DNA of 64,000 bases from Burkholderia pseudomultivorans. Lineage in GTDB: Bacteria; Pseudomonadota; Gammaproteobacteria; Burkholderiales; Burkholderiaceae. The stretch covers positions 3,162,001-3,226,000 of the forward strand of contig NZ_CP013378.1 of assembly GCF_001718415.1 (NCBI RefSeq), in the 5' to 3' direction. The notes below the pieces were generated by a model that ran no database searches, was not told where the DNA came from, and worked only from the letters and a program-made list of their open reading frames with translations. Made by a program: the position numbers and the translations under genes. Shown here piece after piece: positions 37,165 to 46,295 of the stretch (positions within the stretch are counted from its first letter, which is position 1; the number at the start of each line of letters is the position of its first letter).

Positions 37165-37704
37165 ATGAAGAAAATCTCGCTCACCCTCGCTACGCTCGTC
37201 GTTGCAGCCAGCGCGTTCGCGCAGACCCCGGCGTCCGCTCCGGCCACCACGGCCGCCGCATCGGCGCCGAGCGCCGAACAGCGTGCCGCGCGTCACGAAG
37301 CGCGCATCGAGGAGCGCATCAAGTACCTGCACGATCAGCTGAAGATCACGTCGGCGCAGGAACCGCAGTGGAAGACGTTCGCCGACACGATGCGCGAGAA
37401 CGGCGACACGATGGGCCGCCTCTATCGCGAACGGATGGCGAACCACGACGTGTCCGCGGTCGACGACATGAAGCAGTACGCGGAACTCGCGCAGGCCAAC
37501 GCCGACGGCGCGAAGAAGCTGGCTGACGCCTTCGCGCCGCTGTACGCGAGCTTCCCGGCCGACCAGAAGGCGCTCGCCGATACGACGTTCCGCAACTGGC
37601 TGCACCACGGCGGCGAGCATCGCGGCAAGGGCAAGGGCCACGCGAAGGGCAAGGAAGGCAAGGCAGCCGCCGCGCCGGCCGCCAGCGCGCCCGCGCAACC
37701 CTGA
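37165..37704 (+). CDS. Spy/CpxP-like (LTXXQ) periplasmic protein
   Basis: The 179-residue product has a signal peptide (cleavage after SAFAQ), a helical domain with LKITSAQEPQWKTFADTM, the LTxxQ-like stretch, and later FPADQKALADTTFRNW. Relatives act as periplasmic chaperones or metal-stress sensors (Spy, CpxP, CnrX). The C-terminus (about 150-179) is rich in Lys/Gly/His (HRGKGKGHAKGKEGK), then Ala/Pro, which is unusual. GGAGAG precedes the ATG at 37165. Confidence 0.85.
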   Translation: MKKISLTLATLVVAASAFAQTPASAPATTAAASAPSAEQRAARHEARIEERIKYLHDQLKITSAQEPQWKTFADTMRENGDTMGRLYRERMANHDVSAVDDMKQYAELAQANADGAKKLADAFAPLYASFPADQKALADTTFRNWLHHGGEHRGKGKGHAKGKEGKAAAAPAASAPAQP

Positions 37705-37840
37705 TCCCCTGCCCCCACACGCGGCGTCACGAGGCCCAGCCGGGCCGGCCGGCGCCGCGTTTCCTGTCCGGCGAACGGCGCGCGTCACACGGCGCGCCGA
37801 TTTCGGGATAAGCTCCCGGCTTTTCCCGCACTTCCCCGCC

Positions 37841-38272
37841 ATGCTCGAACTCAAGCACATCGATCTGCGTACCGACCCGCAGGCGCGTCGCGTCGTCAAG
37901 GACGAAACCGTCACGGTCGCTTTCGCGGACGCCGACGGCGAACTGATGAGCCTCGAAGGCCCGAACCGCTACGTCGCGGGCGACGCCTTGATCACGGGCT
38001 CGACCGGCGACCGCTGGGTCGTGTCGCGTGCGCGCTTCGACGCGAAGTACCTGCCCGCCGATCCGGCGCTCGCGCACGGCGCACCGGGCGCTTACCGCAA
38101 CCGGCCGGCCGTCGTGCTGGCGCGCCGGATGGACGAGCCGTTCACGATCGCCCGCTCGGAAAACGGCGACACGCTGCGCGGCGTCGCCGGCGACTGGGTG
38201 ATGCAGTACGCGCCCGGCGACTACGGCGTCGTGCAGGCGCAGCGCTTCGCGCAGGTCTACCGCGACGCGTGA
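37841..38272 (+). CDS. PGDYG-motif protein of unknown function
   Basis: The 143-residue protein contains the name-giving PGDYGVVQAQRFAQVY near the C-terminus (about 126-141). I recall a Pfam family defined by this motif; no function is known. It has no signal peptide or membrane segment. It stands alone, converging on the next gene 33 bp away. Confidence 0.8.
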   Translation: MLELKHIDLRTDPQARRVVKDETVTVAFADADGELMSLEGPNRYVAGDALITGSTGDRWVVSRARFDAKYLPADPALAHGAPGAYRNRPAVVLARRMDEPFTIARSENGDTLRGVAGDWVMQYAPGDYGVVQAQRFAQVYRDA

Positions 38273-38305
38273 GCGGCCGCGCCGGCAACACGCCGGGGCC
38301 GCGCA

Positions 38306-38668
38306 TCACGCGAAGTCTTCGTCGAGTTCGAGTTCCGCTTCGCGCTCGACGGCCTCGCCGGCCGCATGCCGCTCCTCGAGCGAGCCGAGCATCGCTTCCG
38401 CATACGCATGCAGCACCGCATGGCTGCGCGCGCGCTGCATCGGCTTCAGCGCCAGATAGCGCGCGAACGCGGCCGGCGCAATCCGCACGTCGAGCGTCAT
38501 GCGTTTCGGCGTCGCACCGAAACGCATCGCGAGCCACTGCACGGACAGAAAGCGCCCGCGCGCATCGCTGCTCTCGACAAAGCGCGTCTGCTCCGGAAAG
38601 AGATCGCAAATCACGCGCGCGAGCGCGTCGAATTCAGTGCTGTCGCATTCGATCAGATAATCGTCCAT
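38306..38668 (-). CDS. Hypothetical protein, Burkholderia-type
   Basis: The 120-residue frame starts at the ATG 38668, with GGGGACG close upstream on the minus strand. The protein begins MDDYLIECDSTEFDALARVI and ends in an acidic tail (VEREAELELDEDFA). No family or motif is recognised with confidence, and it has no signal peptide. Continuous good codon usage and a plausible start support it as real. It is 29 bp downstream of the YhfC-type gene and may share its transcript. Confidence 0.72.
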   Translation of the reverse strand: MDDYLIECDSTEFDALARVICDLFPEQTRFVESSDARGRFLSVQWLAMRFGATPKRMTLDVRIAPAAFARYLALKPMQRARSHAVLHAYAEAMLGSLEERHAAGEAVEREAELELDEDFA

Positions 38669-38697
38669 TTCGTCCCCTGCTTCGCGGTCGCCCGGCA

Positions 38698-39486
38698 TCA
38701 AACGGCCGTGCGCGACGGCCGGCACGTCTTCACCAGCGCGACGATCAGCAGCGCAGCCAGCATGAAATACACGGCCTCGACCCATGCGGCCGGCAGCACG
38801 CGCACCTGGTAAAGCAACGCCGGCGCGGCCGCGAGCGCATGCAGCACGATCGCCAGCGGCAGCACGCCCGCACGACCGGCGCGCACGCCGCGCCACACCA
38901 GCACCGACAGCGCGAGTTGCAGCACGAAGGACGCGCAGCGCTCGAGCAGCAGCAAGGCGATCGACGGCACCGACAGCGTCGCCAGCATCATGTGCAGCCG
39001 CACGACGGTGTCGGCCGGCAAATCCGACAACTGCGTCTCGAGCTGGCCGCGGCTCGCGAGCCAGGCGAGGTACGACCATTGGCCCCACACCAGCACGCCG
39101 ACGAACCACGCCTCGGCGCCGCCGTGGCCGATCCCGTAGCCGATTCCGCGTCCGTCGCCGGCCGACGGCCCGTAGCGGCGCGCCAGGAACCGCATCCCGA
39201 GATAGCGGCCGACTTCCTCGAACACGGCCGTCGCGAGCGCGCTGTACGCGACGAACGCGAGCGGCTGCGTGAGCCAGCCGCCGGCGGGCGTCTGGCTCAG
39301 CACGAGCCCGTGGAAGGCGCGTTCGACGATCATCGCGAACAGCGTGAAGACGGCGACGCCGACGATCGTGTCGCGGCGATCGAGCGCAAGCGGCTTGCGC
39401 AGATAACGGAAGAGGACGAGCGGCAGCAGCGCGATGATCAGCGTGGCGGCAATCAGCGCCGCCAGCGTGACGGGAGCGACAGTCAT
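38698..39486 (-). CDS. YhfC-type polytopic membrane protein (putative intramembrane protease)
   Basis: The 262-residue protein has about seven membrane segments. The conserved motifs EEVGRYLGMRFL (about 90-101) and GIGHGGAEAWFVG (about 118-130) place Glu and His residues in membrane helices, as in the YhfC family proposed to be CPBP-like metalloproteases. No substrate is known. It is the first gene of a likely two-gene unit with the 120-residue hypothetical gene. Confidence 0.8.
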   Translation of the reverse strand: MTVAPVTLAALIAATLIIALLPLVLFRYLRKPLALDRRDTIVGVAVFTLFAMIVERAFHGLVLSQTPAGGWLTQPLAFVAYSALATAVFEEVGRYLGMRFLARRYGPSAGDGRGIGYGIGHGGAEAWFVGVLVWGQWSYLAWLASRGQLETQLSDLPADTVVRLHMMLATLSVPSIALLLLERCASFVLQLALSVLVWRGVRAGRAGVLPLAIVLHALAAAPALLYQVRVLPAAWVEAVYFMLAALLIVALVKTCRPSRTAV

Positions 39487-39540
39487 GAATTTCCTTGTTC
39501 GGGGCGGCGCACCTGACGCGCCGCGTGCCCCGAATGATAC

Positions 39541-40584
39541 TCAGCTTGCGGTCGACGCGCGCGCAATCAGCTCGCCCGGCAGCATCGCGACGCGCACGTC
39601 GCCGGCCGCGCCGTCGATGCGCTCGTGCACGAATTCGACGGCCTTGTAGCCGATCTCGTAGGTCGGCTGACGGATCGTCGTGATGCCGATCAGCTCGGCC
39701 CATTCCGGATCGTCGATCGACAGCAGCGCCGCGCTGGCTTGCCACGCGGCGCCGAAACGCGCGCGCAGGTGGCGCGCGATCGCCAGCGCGACCGGCGCGT
39801 TGGCGGCGAACAGCGCCGCGCGCACGCCGCGTCTCGCGGCCTCGTCGATGCGGGCGTCGATTTCGGCGAGCGCCGCGTCGGCCGCGTCCGGCGCATTCAG
39901 GTCGAGCACGATCGTCGCCGGCACCGGCCGCCCGCGCGCGGCCAGCGTCGCGCGGAACGCGGCCTCGCGCACGCGCCGCGAGCTGACGTGCTCGAACGGC
40001 TGCACGACGAAATGGATCGCGTCGAAACCGCGCTCGATCAGGTGCGCGAGCGCCGCCTCGATCGCGTCGGTGTTGTCGAGCCCGATCAGGTCGGCCTCGA
40101 AGCCCTCGACCGTGCGGTCGACCAGCACGGCCGGAATGCCGCCGCCGCGCAGCGGGCGCAGCACGTCCTCTTCGGCGCCGAGCGCGTTGACGATCAAGCC
40201 TTCGACGCGGTAGGTCGTGAGCAGCTGCAGGAAGCGGCGCTCCATCTCGACTTCGTTCGCCGCGTGGCAGATCAGCGGCATGTAGCCGAGCGCGTGGCAC
40301 GCGGCCTCGACGCCCTGCAGCACCTCGACGGTATACGGATTGGTCAGGTCGGCCACCAGCATGCCGAGCAGCCGGTTGCGGCCGCGCTTCAGGCCGCGCG
40401 CCATCTGGTTGGGCCGGTAGTTGAGCCGCGCGATCGCCGCCTCGATCCGCTGGCGCAGATCGGCGGACAGCACGTGGGTCTCGCCGTTCAGATAGCGCGA
40501 AACGCTGGTCTTGCCCGTGCCGGCCTCGCGCGCGACGTCGCTGATCGTCGCCGGACGCTGCGTGGAAGGTTGCGAATCGGTCAC
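39541..40584 (-). CDS. ptxS: LacI-family repressor of 2-ketogluconate use (PtxS)
   Basis: The 347-residue protein has a LacI HTH (ATISDVAREAGTGKTSVSRY LNG, hinge LNYRPNQMARGLKRGR) and a sugar-binding effector domain. The neighbouring kgu genes identify it as PtxS, which in Pseudomonas represses 2-ketogluconate genes and is released by 2-ketogluconate. A palindrome of PtxS type (AATGGAACCGGTTCCATT) lies upstream of kguE at 45138-45155. It is on the same strand as the kgu genes and follows kguD with a 361-bp gap. Confidence 0.9.
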   Translation of the reverse strand: MTDSQPSTQRPATISDVAREAGTGKTSVSRYLNGETHVLSADLRQRIEAAIARLNYRPNQMARGLKRGRNRLLGMLVADLTNPYTVEVLQGVEAACHALGYMPLICHAANEVEMERRFLQLLTTYRVEGLIVNALGAEEDVLRPLRGGGIPAVLVDRTVEGFEADLIGLDNTDAIEAALAHLIERGFDAIHFVVQPFEHVSSRRVREAAFRATLAARGRPVPATIVLDLNAPDAADAALAEIDARIDEAARRGVRAALFAANAPVALAIARHLRARFGAAWQASAALLSIDDPEWAELIGITTIRQPTYEIGYKAVEFVHERIDGAAGDVRVAMLPGELIARASTAS

Positions 40585-40945
40585 TGTCGAGCCTCGCGAC
40601 GTACGATCCGCGCCGCTTCGTGAGCAGACGGACCTTTGTTGTTGGATACGAAAGCCACTGGCTGACTCCTCTGTCGATCGGGTCTCGACCGGAGCCGGCG
40701 TATCAGCGCGTGGCTCCGGCCGCCTGCAAGGCTGTCGGCGCTTGCGCGCCCGCTCCGTCCCGTGCCCGGACGCCCGACCGCCCTGCGGCCTGATGCGGGC
40801 CCGGTCGCCGGACGCCGCCGGCCGCCGTGCCGGAACGTTGCTGCGACGAGCGGGCGATCATAACGCAGCCTGCCCTTCGGCACCAAGACCGTCGACTCTA
40901 ACGGCCCCGGCCTCCCCGGCGCGGCGCCCGCCCGCCTGCTGCGCG
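40585..40945. other. 361-bp gap between kguD and ptxS
   Basis: The stretch should contain the ptxS promoter. I see no palindrome like the one upstream of kguE, no strong hairpin and no credible small gene. Confidence 0.5.
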
Positions 40946-41911
40946 TCAGCGCCGTGCGAGCACGTCGGGATTGACGAGATTCGTACGCAGCGTGCCGGCC
41001 AGCGCGCCGACCAGGTTTTCGGCCGCGCAGCGCGCCATCGCGTGACGCGTCTCGTGCGTCGCCGAGCCGATATGCGGCAGCGCGACGACATTGCTCATCC
41101 GCAGCAGCGGCGAATCGGCCGGCAGCGGTTCCTTCTCGAACACATCGAGCCCCGCGCCGCGGATCGTGCCGTCACGCAGCGCTTCGATCAGCGCGGCCTC
41201 GTCGACCACGGGCCCGCGCGACGCGTTGATCAGGATCGCGCCGCGCTTCATCTTCGCGAATTCGGGCGCGCCGATCAGGTGACGCGTATCGGGCGACAGC
41301 GGCACCTGCAGGCACACGAAGTCCGACTGCGCGAGCAACTCGTCGAGCGTCACGCGCCGGGCGCCGTACTGCGTCTCGGCTTCGGCGTGCGCCGAGCGGT
41401 TCGTGTACAGCACCTGCATCCGGAAACCGAGCGCCGCGCGGCGCGCGACCGCGCCGCCGATCCGCCCGAGCCCGACGATGCCGAGCGTCTTGCCCTGCAC
41501 GTCGGTGCCGTACAGGTCGGGGCCGATGCTGCGATGCCAGTGGCCGGCCTTGACCCACTCGGCCAGCTCGACCACGCGGCGCGCGGACGCGAGGATCAGC
41601 GAAAACACGGTATCGGCGGTCGACTCGGTCAGCACGTCCGGCGTATGCGCGAGCACGATGCCCCGCCGCGTGAGGTCCGCGACGTCGAAGTTGTCGTAGC
41701 CGACCGAGATCGTCGACCACGCTCGCAGCCGCGGCGCGCGGTCGAGCATCTGCGGCGTGACCTTCAGGCTCGCGCCGATCGCGCCGTCGGCGTTGCCGAG
41801 CGCATCGGCGAGCGCGTCGGCGCCGTCGGCCGGCACGACGTCCGCATGCTCGCGCAGATAGGCGAGAACGTCATCGGGCAGCGGCTTGTACGCGACGATA
41901 CGAGGCTTCAT
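40946..41911 (-). CDS. kguD: 2-Ketogluconate-6-phosphate reductase (2-hydroxyacid dehydrogenase family)
   Basis: The 321-residue D-isomer 2-hydroxyacid dehydrogenase has the NAD(P) loop [18 protein letters not shown], catalytic Arg in [14 protein letters not shown], catalytic Glu in [10 protein letters not shown] and His in ALPHIGSAT. In the kgu pathway it reduces 2-keto-6-phosphogluconate to 6-phosphogluconate, feeding the Entner-Doudoroff route. Context beside kguT, kguK and kguE supports this over glyoxylate reductase. It begins 4 bp after the kguT stop. Confidence 0.9.
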   Translation of the reverse strand: MKPRIVAYKPLPDDVLAYLREHADVVPADGADALADALGNADGAIGASLKVTPQMLDRAPRLRAWSTISVGYDNFDVADLTRRGIVLAHTPDVLTESTADTVFSLILASARRVVELAEWVKAGHWHRSIGPDLYGTDVQGKTLGIVGLGRIGGAVARRAALGFRMQVLYTNRSAHAEAETQYGARRVTLDELLAQSDFVCLQVPLSPDTRHLIGAPEFAKMKRGAILINASRGPVVDEAALIEALRDGTIRGAGLDVFEKEPLPADSPLLRMSNVVALPHIGSATHETRHAMARCAAENLVGALAGTLRTNLVNPDVLARR

Positions 41912-41915
41912 CGTT

Positions 41916-43196
41916 TCATTTTCCTTGCAGCGGCGCGGCGAGCGGATGCGCATCGCGCGCCTGGGGTTTGACGGACAGCGTGAGGATCACCGCGACGACC
42001 AGCGCGGCGCTCATGAAGGCATAGGAGGCGACGGGCGAGCCGGTCGCGCCGTTCAAGTAACCGACGAAATACGAGCCGACGAACGAACCGAGCGCGCCCA
42101 TGCTGTTGATCAGCGCCATCGCGCCGCCCGCGACGTTCTTCGGCAGCAGTTCCGGCACGATCGCGAAGAATGGGCCGTACGGCGCATACATCGCGGCGCC
42201 CGCGACGACCAGCAGCGCGTACGAGATCCAGAAATGCGACGAACCGAGCGCGAACGAGGCTGCGAATGCGGCTGCGCCGATCAGCAGGAACGGCCATACG
42301 AAACCGCGGCGCGAGCCGACCTTGTCCGACGCCCACGACGCGGCGACCATCGCGATCGTCGCCGCGAGATACGGCAGCGCGGACAGCCAGCCGGTCGCGA
42401 CCATCCCGAGTTCGGACCCGTTCTTGACGATCGACGGCAGCCACAGCACGAAGCCGTACACGCCAATGCTCCAGCAGAAATACTGCGCGCACAGCTTGAT
42501 CACGGCCGGCGAGCGGAACGCCTCGCCGTAGTTGCGCACCGGCTTGATCGCCGCCTGCTCGGCCGCGAGCGTGGTCTCCAGGTCGCGCTTTTCCTGCGCG
42601 GTGAGCCACGGCGACTGCGCGGGCTTGTCCTGCACGAGGAACCACCAGCACACGGCCCAGATCACCGCCGGCACGCCTTCGGCGATGAACATCTCGCGCC
42701 AGCCGAATTCGTGCACCAGATAGCCGGACACGACCGACATCCACAGCACGGTGACGGGATTGCCGAGGATCAGGAACGTGTTGGCGCGCGAACGCTCGCT
42801 CTTCGTGAACCAGTTGCTGATGTAGATCAGCATCGCCGGCATCACGGCCGCCTCGACCACGCCGAGCACGAAGCGGATCGCCATCAGCGACGGGATGTTG
42901 CTGACGATGCCCGTGAGCGCCGCGCAGCCGCCCCACAGCACGAGGCTGACGAACACGAGCTTCTTCACGCTGCGGCGCTCCGCATAGATCGCGCCGGGAA
43001 TCTGGAAGAAGAAGTAGCCGAGGAAGAACAGCGCGCCGATCAGCGACGACAGGCCCTTGCCGATCCCGAGATCCTGGTTGATGCCGGCCGCCGACGCGAA
43101 CCCGTAGTTCGCGCGGTCGAGATAGGCGAGGCTGTAGGTGATGAAGACGATCGGCATGATCGTCCACCAGCGGCGGGGTGCGAGATTGCTTGCCAT
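41916..43196 (-). CDS. kguT: 2-Ketogluconate transporter, MFS (anion:cation symporter family)
   Basis: The 426-residue protein has 12 membrane segments and the ACS-family signature: [21 protein letters not shown] near the N-terminus, then [20 protein letters not shown]. In Pseudomonas KguT imports 2-ketogluconate. The ATG at 43196 is preceded by GGAGA at good spacing. It lies between kguK and kguD in the operon, 137 bp after kguK. Confidence 0.92.
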   Translation of the reverse strand: MASNLAPRRWWTIMPIVFITYSLAYLDRANYGFASAAGINQDLGIGKGLSSLIGALFFLGYFFFQIPGAIYAERRSVKKLVFVSLVLWGGCAALTGIVSNIPSLMAIRFVLGVVEAAVMPAMLIYISNWFTKSERSRANTFLILGNPVTVLWMSVVSGYLVHEFGWREMFIAEGVPAVIWAVCWWFLVQDKPAQSPWLTAQEKRDLETTLAAEQAAIKPVRNYGEAFRSPAVIKLCAQYFCWSIGVYGFVLWLPSIVKNGSELGMVATGWLSALPYLAATIAMVAASWASDKVGSRRGFVWPFLLIGAAAFAASFALGSSHFWISYALLVVAGAAMYAPYGPFFAIVPELLPKNVAGGAMALINSMGALGSFVGSYFVGYLNGATGSPVASYAFMSAALVVAVILTLSVKPQARDAHPLAAPLQGK

Positions 43197-43333
43197 CAGA
43201 ATGTCTCCTTTGTCGATCGGAGCGCATGCTTCAGCTGCGTCGACCGGGTGTGATTGCTTCATGCGTTCCGTATCGCCTGTTGCCCGCGCCCGAAACCGAA
43301 AACCGGAACCGCGGGCCCTGCCATGCCGGCCGC

Positions 43334-44326
43334 TCAGTGCGCGGCGGCGGTTTCCTCGATGCGCTCGGCGCGCTGGCCGGCGCTTTCGAGCCGGTCGAGC
43401 GCCGCACGGGTCGGCAGCCCTTCCGAATCGCCGATCACCTGGATTGCGAGCGCGCCGATCCGGTTGCCGCGCGTCACGGCCTGCTCGATCGCGCGGCCTT
43501 CCAGCAGCGCGCTCACCACGCCGACCGCGAAACCGTCGCCGGCGCCGACCGTGTCGACGACATTGTCGACGCGTTCGCCCGCCACCGTGCCTTCGCGGCC
43601 GTCGGCCGTCCGATAGTACGCACCTTCGGCGCCGAGCTTGATCACGACGCCGCGCGCGCCCTGCGCAAGGTAGAAGCCCGCGATGTCGGCCGGGGACTCG
43701 CAGCCGGTCAGCTGCCGCCCTTCGGCGAGGCCGGGCAGCACCCAGTCGGCGAGCGCCGCCAGCGCGTTCAGCGTGTTCGCCATGACCTCGGCCGACGGCC
43801 ACAGCGTCGGACGCAGGTTCGGGTCGAACGAGATCGACTTGCCGGCCGCGCGCATCTCGCGCGCCAGCTTGAACGCGAGTTCGCAGGACGTCGCCGAGAT
43901 CGCCGGCGCGACGCCGGTCAGGTGCAGATGGCGCGCGCCGAGCACGTAGTCGGCCACATAGTCGTCGCACGACAGGTGGCTCGCGGCCGAGCCCTTGCGG
44001 AAATATTCGACGGTCGGGTCGCTGCCGTCGTCGTTGCGCGACTTCAGCTGGAAACCGGTCGGGTAGCGCGGATCGACCGTCACGCACGACGCGTCGATGC
44101 CTTCACGCGCGAGCGTGTCGAGCACGTAGCCGCCGAACGAGTCGCGACCGACGCGGCTCATCCAGCCGACCTTGAAACCGAGCCGGGACAGGCCGATCGC
44201 GACGTTCAGGTCGGCGCCGGCGATCCGCTTCGTGAACTGCGCGGCGTGCGCCAGATGGCCGGGCTCCGTCGCGACGAACATCGCCATCGCTTCGCCGTAG
44301 GTGACGACATCGAGTGCTGCTTGCAT
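43334..44326 (-). CDS. kguK: 2-Ketogluconate kinase (PfkB family)
   Basis: The 330-residue sugar kinase has N-terminal YGEAMAMFVATEPG and the PfkB signature 2 DTVGAGDGFAVGVVSALLEG near residues 255-275 with the catalytic Asp in GAGD. In the kgu pathway it makes 2-keto-6-phosphogluconate. It begins 27 bp after kguE and is followed by kguT. KdgK-like activity on 2-keto-3-deoxygluconate cannot be ruled out by sequence alone; the operon decides the call. Confidence 0.9.
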   Translation of the reverse strand: MQAALDVVTYGEAMAMFVATEPGHLAHAAQFTKRIAGADLNVAIGLSRLGFKVGWMSRVGRDSFGGYVLDTLAREGIDASCVTVDPRYPTGFQLKSRNDDGSDPTVEYFRKGSAASHLSCDDYVADYVLGARHLHLTGVAPAISATSCELAFKLAREMRAAGKSISFDPNLRPTLWPSAEVMANTLNALAALADWVLPGLAEGRQLTGCESPADIAGFYLAQGARGVVIKLGAEGAYYRTADGREGTVAGERVDNVVDTVGAGDGFAVGVVSALLEGRAIEQAVTRGNRIGALAIQVIGDSEGLPTRAALDRLESAGQRAERIEETAAAH

Positions 44327-44353
44327 CGTTGAATCCTCCGTATCTGTCCTGCG

Positions 44354-45118
44354 TCACGCGCTCGCGAGCCATGCGACGCGCCGGCGCGCATCGCCCGCCA
44401 GGTCCGCCGCATCGAACGGGAACTCGATGCCGCGCGGCACCTGCCGCGGCAGCGCCGCGAGCACGCCGGTCACGAGCGGATCGTGCGGCGCCGGCGCCAC
44501 CGCGAAGCGGCGCGCGCCCTCGCCTTCGACGGCCTTGCAATGAATGTATTCCACATGCGGCGCGAGCGCCTGTGCGCAGTCGAGCGGCGCTTCGCCCGGC
44601 CACTGCCAGTTGCCGATGTCGAACGTCATGCCGAGCGCATCGGGCGTGCCGGACGCAGCCAGCGCGTCGAACAGGCCGCGGAACTGCGCGAATGCGCCGC
44701 CGACCGGCAACTGGCCGTTCTCGACCACCACGCGGGCACGCGCGCCGCGCGACAGCGCGACGAGGTCGGCCGCATGCGCGTCGCCGGCGAACCCGCCGAG
44801 CTGGAATTTCACGAAGCGCGCGCCGAGCGCGTCGGCTTCGACAAGCGTATCGCGCAGCGCGTCCGAGTCGAGCGCGCCCGACTCCGTATACAGCGAGGCC
44901 GGCGTCGAATAGACCGACCACAGCCCGCGTTCGGCCAGTTGCGCGCCGAGTGCGGCCAGCGCAGCGGGCGCCGCCTCGTCGTCCGAGGCGAACAGCTCGC
45001 GCCGGATCTCGAAGCCGGCCGCGCCGGCTGCCGCGACGTCCGCGACGAATGCGCTGTGGCTCGCCTGGCGCACGCGGTCCATCCCGAATGCGCTCGCCAC
45101 GATCACGATGTCTGCCAT
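44354..45118 (-). CDS. kguE: KguE, sugar-phosphate isomerase/epimerase-type TIM barrel
   Basis: The 254-residue protein is an AP-endonuclease-family-2 TIM barrel with VVENGQLPVGG, LGMTFDIGNWQWPGE and EYIHCKAVEGEG, which supply the usual metal ligands (Glu, Asp, His, Glu). In Pseudomonas the kgu operon begins with kguE, whose exact reaction is unsettled. It is the first gene of the operon here, and the PtxS-type palindrome at 45138-45155 lies 20 bp upstream of its start. Confidence 0.88.
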   Translation of the reverse strand: MADIVIVASAFGMDRVRQASHSAFVADVAAAGAAGFEIRRELFASDDEAAPAALAALGAQLAERGLWSVYSTPASLYTESGALDSDALRDTLVEADALGARFVKFQLGGFAGDAHAADLVALSRGARARVVVENGQLPVGGAFAQFRGLFDALAASGTPDALGMTFDIGNWQWPGEAPLDCAQALAPHVEYIHCKAVEGEGARRFAVAPAPHDPLVTGVLAALPRQVPRGIEFPFDAADLAGDARRRVAWLASA

Positions 45119-45137
45119 GTTGCCCTTTTATTCCCGG

Positions 45138-45155
45138 AATGGAACCGGTTCCATT
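45138..45155. promoter_or_regulatory. PtxS-type operator AATGGAACCGGTTCCATT
   Basis: A perfect 18-bp palindrome overlaps the kguE promoter region. Its core GGAACCGGTTCC differs by one symmetrical base pair from the published PtxS site TGAAACCGGTTTCA. It is the only site of this type I found in the locus. Confidence 0.88.
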
Positions 45156-45290
45156 TGCTTGAGACGGATGGTGCGCTTCGTGTCAGGCACACGCCATAGA
45201 GGAAATCCCTAGGAGCCGCTGGCATGGCGCCGGCCACCGATGCGCGGTCGATGCGCCGCATCGCGCGTGCCCGGAGCGCACGGCGGCGCC

Positions 45291-46184
45291 CTACGCGGCG
45301 TCCTGCGCGAGGCTCATTTCGAGGAACTGCGCGGCGACCCGCGACGGCGCGCCGCCGTGCGGCACGAGGATCGAGAAATGACGCGTGAGCGGCGCGGGCG
45401 CGAGCGAGCGCGACACGAGCGCCGCATCCTCGTGGCGCAGCGACATCGCGGACACGAACCCGACGCCCATGCCGGCGCGCACGGCCTCCTTCACGGCCTC
45501 GACGCCGGCGATCTCGAACGCGACGCGCATCGGCGCCGTCTGCTGCGCGAACGCGCGCTCGACGAGCTGCCGCACGGCCGAGCCCTCCTCGCGCAACACC
45601 AGCGGGTGCGCAGCGAGCGCCGCGAGCGTGACGCCCGAAGCATGCTCGGGCGCCGCAAGCGGATGCGCGGCCGGCACGATCGCGACGATCTCGTCCTCGC
45701 GCCACGCATGCACGGCCGTGCCGGGCGGCAGCGCTTCGCCGGGCGGCCCTTCGATCATCGCGATGTCAAGCGACGGCAGCGCGGCGACCACGTCGGCCGT
45801 GTTGCCGCTCATCGTCTGGATCGCCACGCGCGGCGCGCGCGGCTGGAACGCGGCGATCAGGTACGGCAGCAGGTAGCTCGCCGGCGTCGTGCTCGCGCCG
45901 ATCCGCAGCGTGCCGGCCTCGAGGCCGCGCACCGCGTCGCGAAACGCGCGCGCCTGCGCGAACGTGTCGCGCTGCGCCTTCGCATACTGCGCGAGCTGCT
46001 CGCCGACCGGCGTCAGCCGAATGCCGCGGCCGTCGCGCTGGTACAACGGCTCGCCGAATTCGTCCTGCAGCAGCCGCAGCTGGCCGGACACGGCCGGCTG
46101 CGACAGGTGCAGCGCGACGGCGGCATGGCTGATGTTCAGGTGCTCGGCGACGGCGGCGAACGTTATCAGTTGATCCGGGGTCAT
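45291..46184 (-). CDS. LysR-family transcriptional regulator (YeiE-like position)
   Basis: The 297-residue protein has a LysR HTH (LITFAAVAEHLNISHAAVAL, QPAVSGQLRLLQDEFGEPLYQR) and effector domain. It is divergent from yeiH, the same arrangement as E. coli yeiE/yeiH, so it likely controls that exporter. An ATATCGATAT palindrome lies between. The ATG at 46184 matches the usual LysR N-terminus. Effector may be sulfite or a related anion, by analogy. Confidence 0.92.
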   Translation of the reverse strand: MTPDQLITFAAVAEHLNISHAAVALHLSQPAVSGQLRLLQDEFGEPLYQRDGRGIRLTPVGEQLAQYAKAQRDTFAQARAFRDAVRGLEAGTLRIGASTTPASYLLPYLIAAFQPRAPRVAIQTMSGNTADVVAALPSLDIAMIEGPPGEALPPGTAVHAWREDEIVAIVPAAHPLAAPEHASGVTLAALAAHPLVLREEGSAVRQLVERAFAQQTAPMRVAFEIAGVEAVKEAVRAGMGVGFVSAMSLRHEDAALVSRSLAPAPLTRHFSILVPHGGAPSRVAAQFLEMSLAQDAA

Positions 46185-46237
46185 GTGGATAAATTATCGG
46201 CTTTCCGGATAGTTTACGTCACAAATCACAATTTTTC

Positions 46238-46247
46238 ATATCGATAT
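46238..46247. promoter_or_regulatory. Palindrome ATATCGATAT between lysR-type and yeiH genes
   Basis: The 10-bp perfect palindrome is flanked by TTTC and GAAA in near symmetry (46234-46254) and lies in the AT-rich divergent promoter, 49 bp before the yeiH start. It is a candidate LysR-type site, but such sites are degenerate. Confidence 0.45.
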
Positions 46248-46295
46248 AACGAAATTAGGATTACAGCATCGCAACACGCTCCTCACGGTGCCTTC

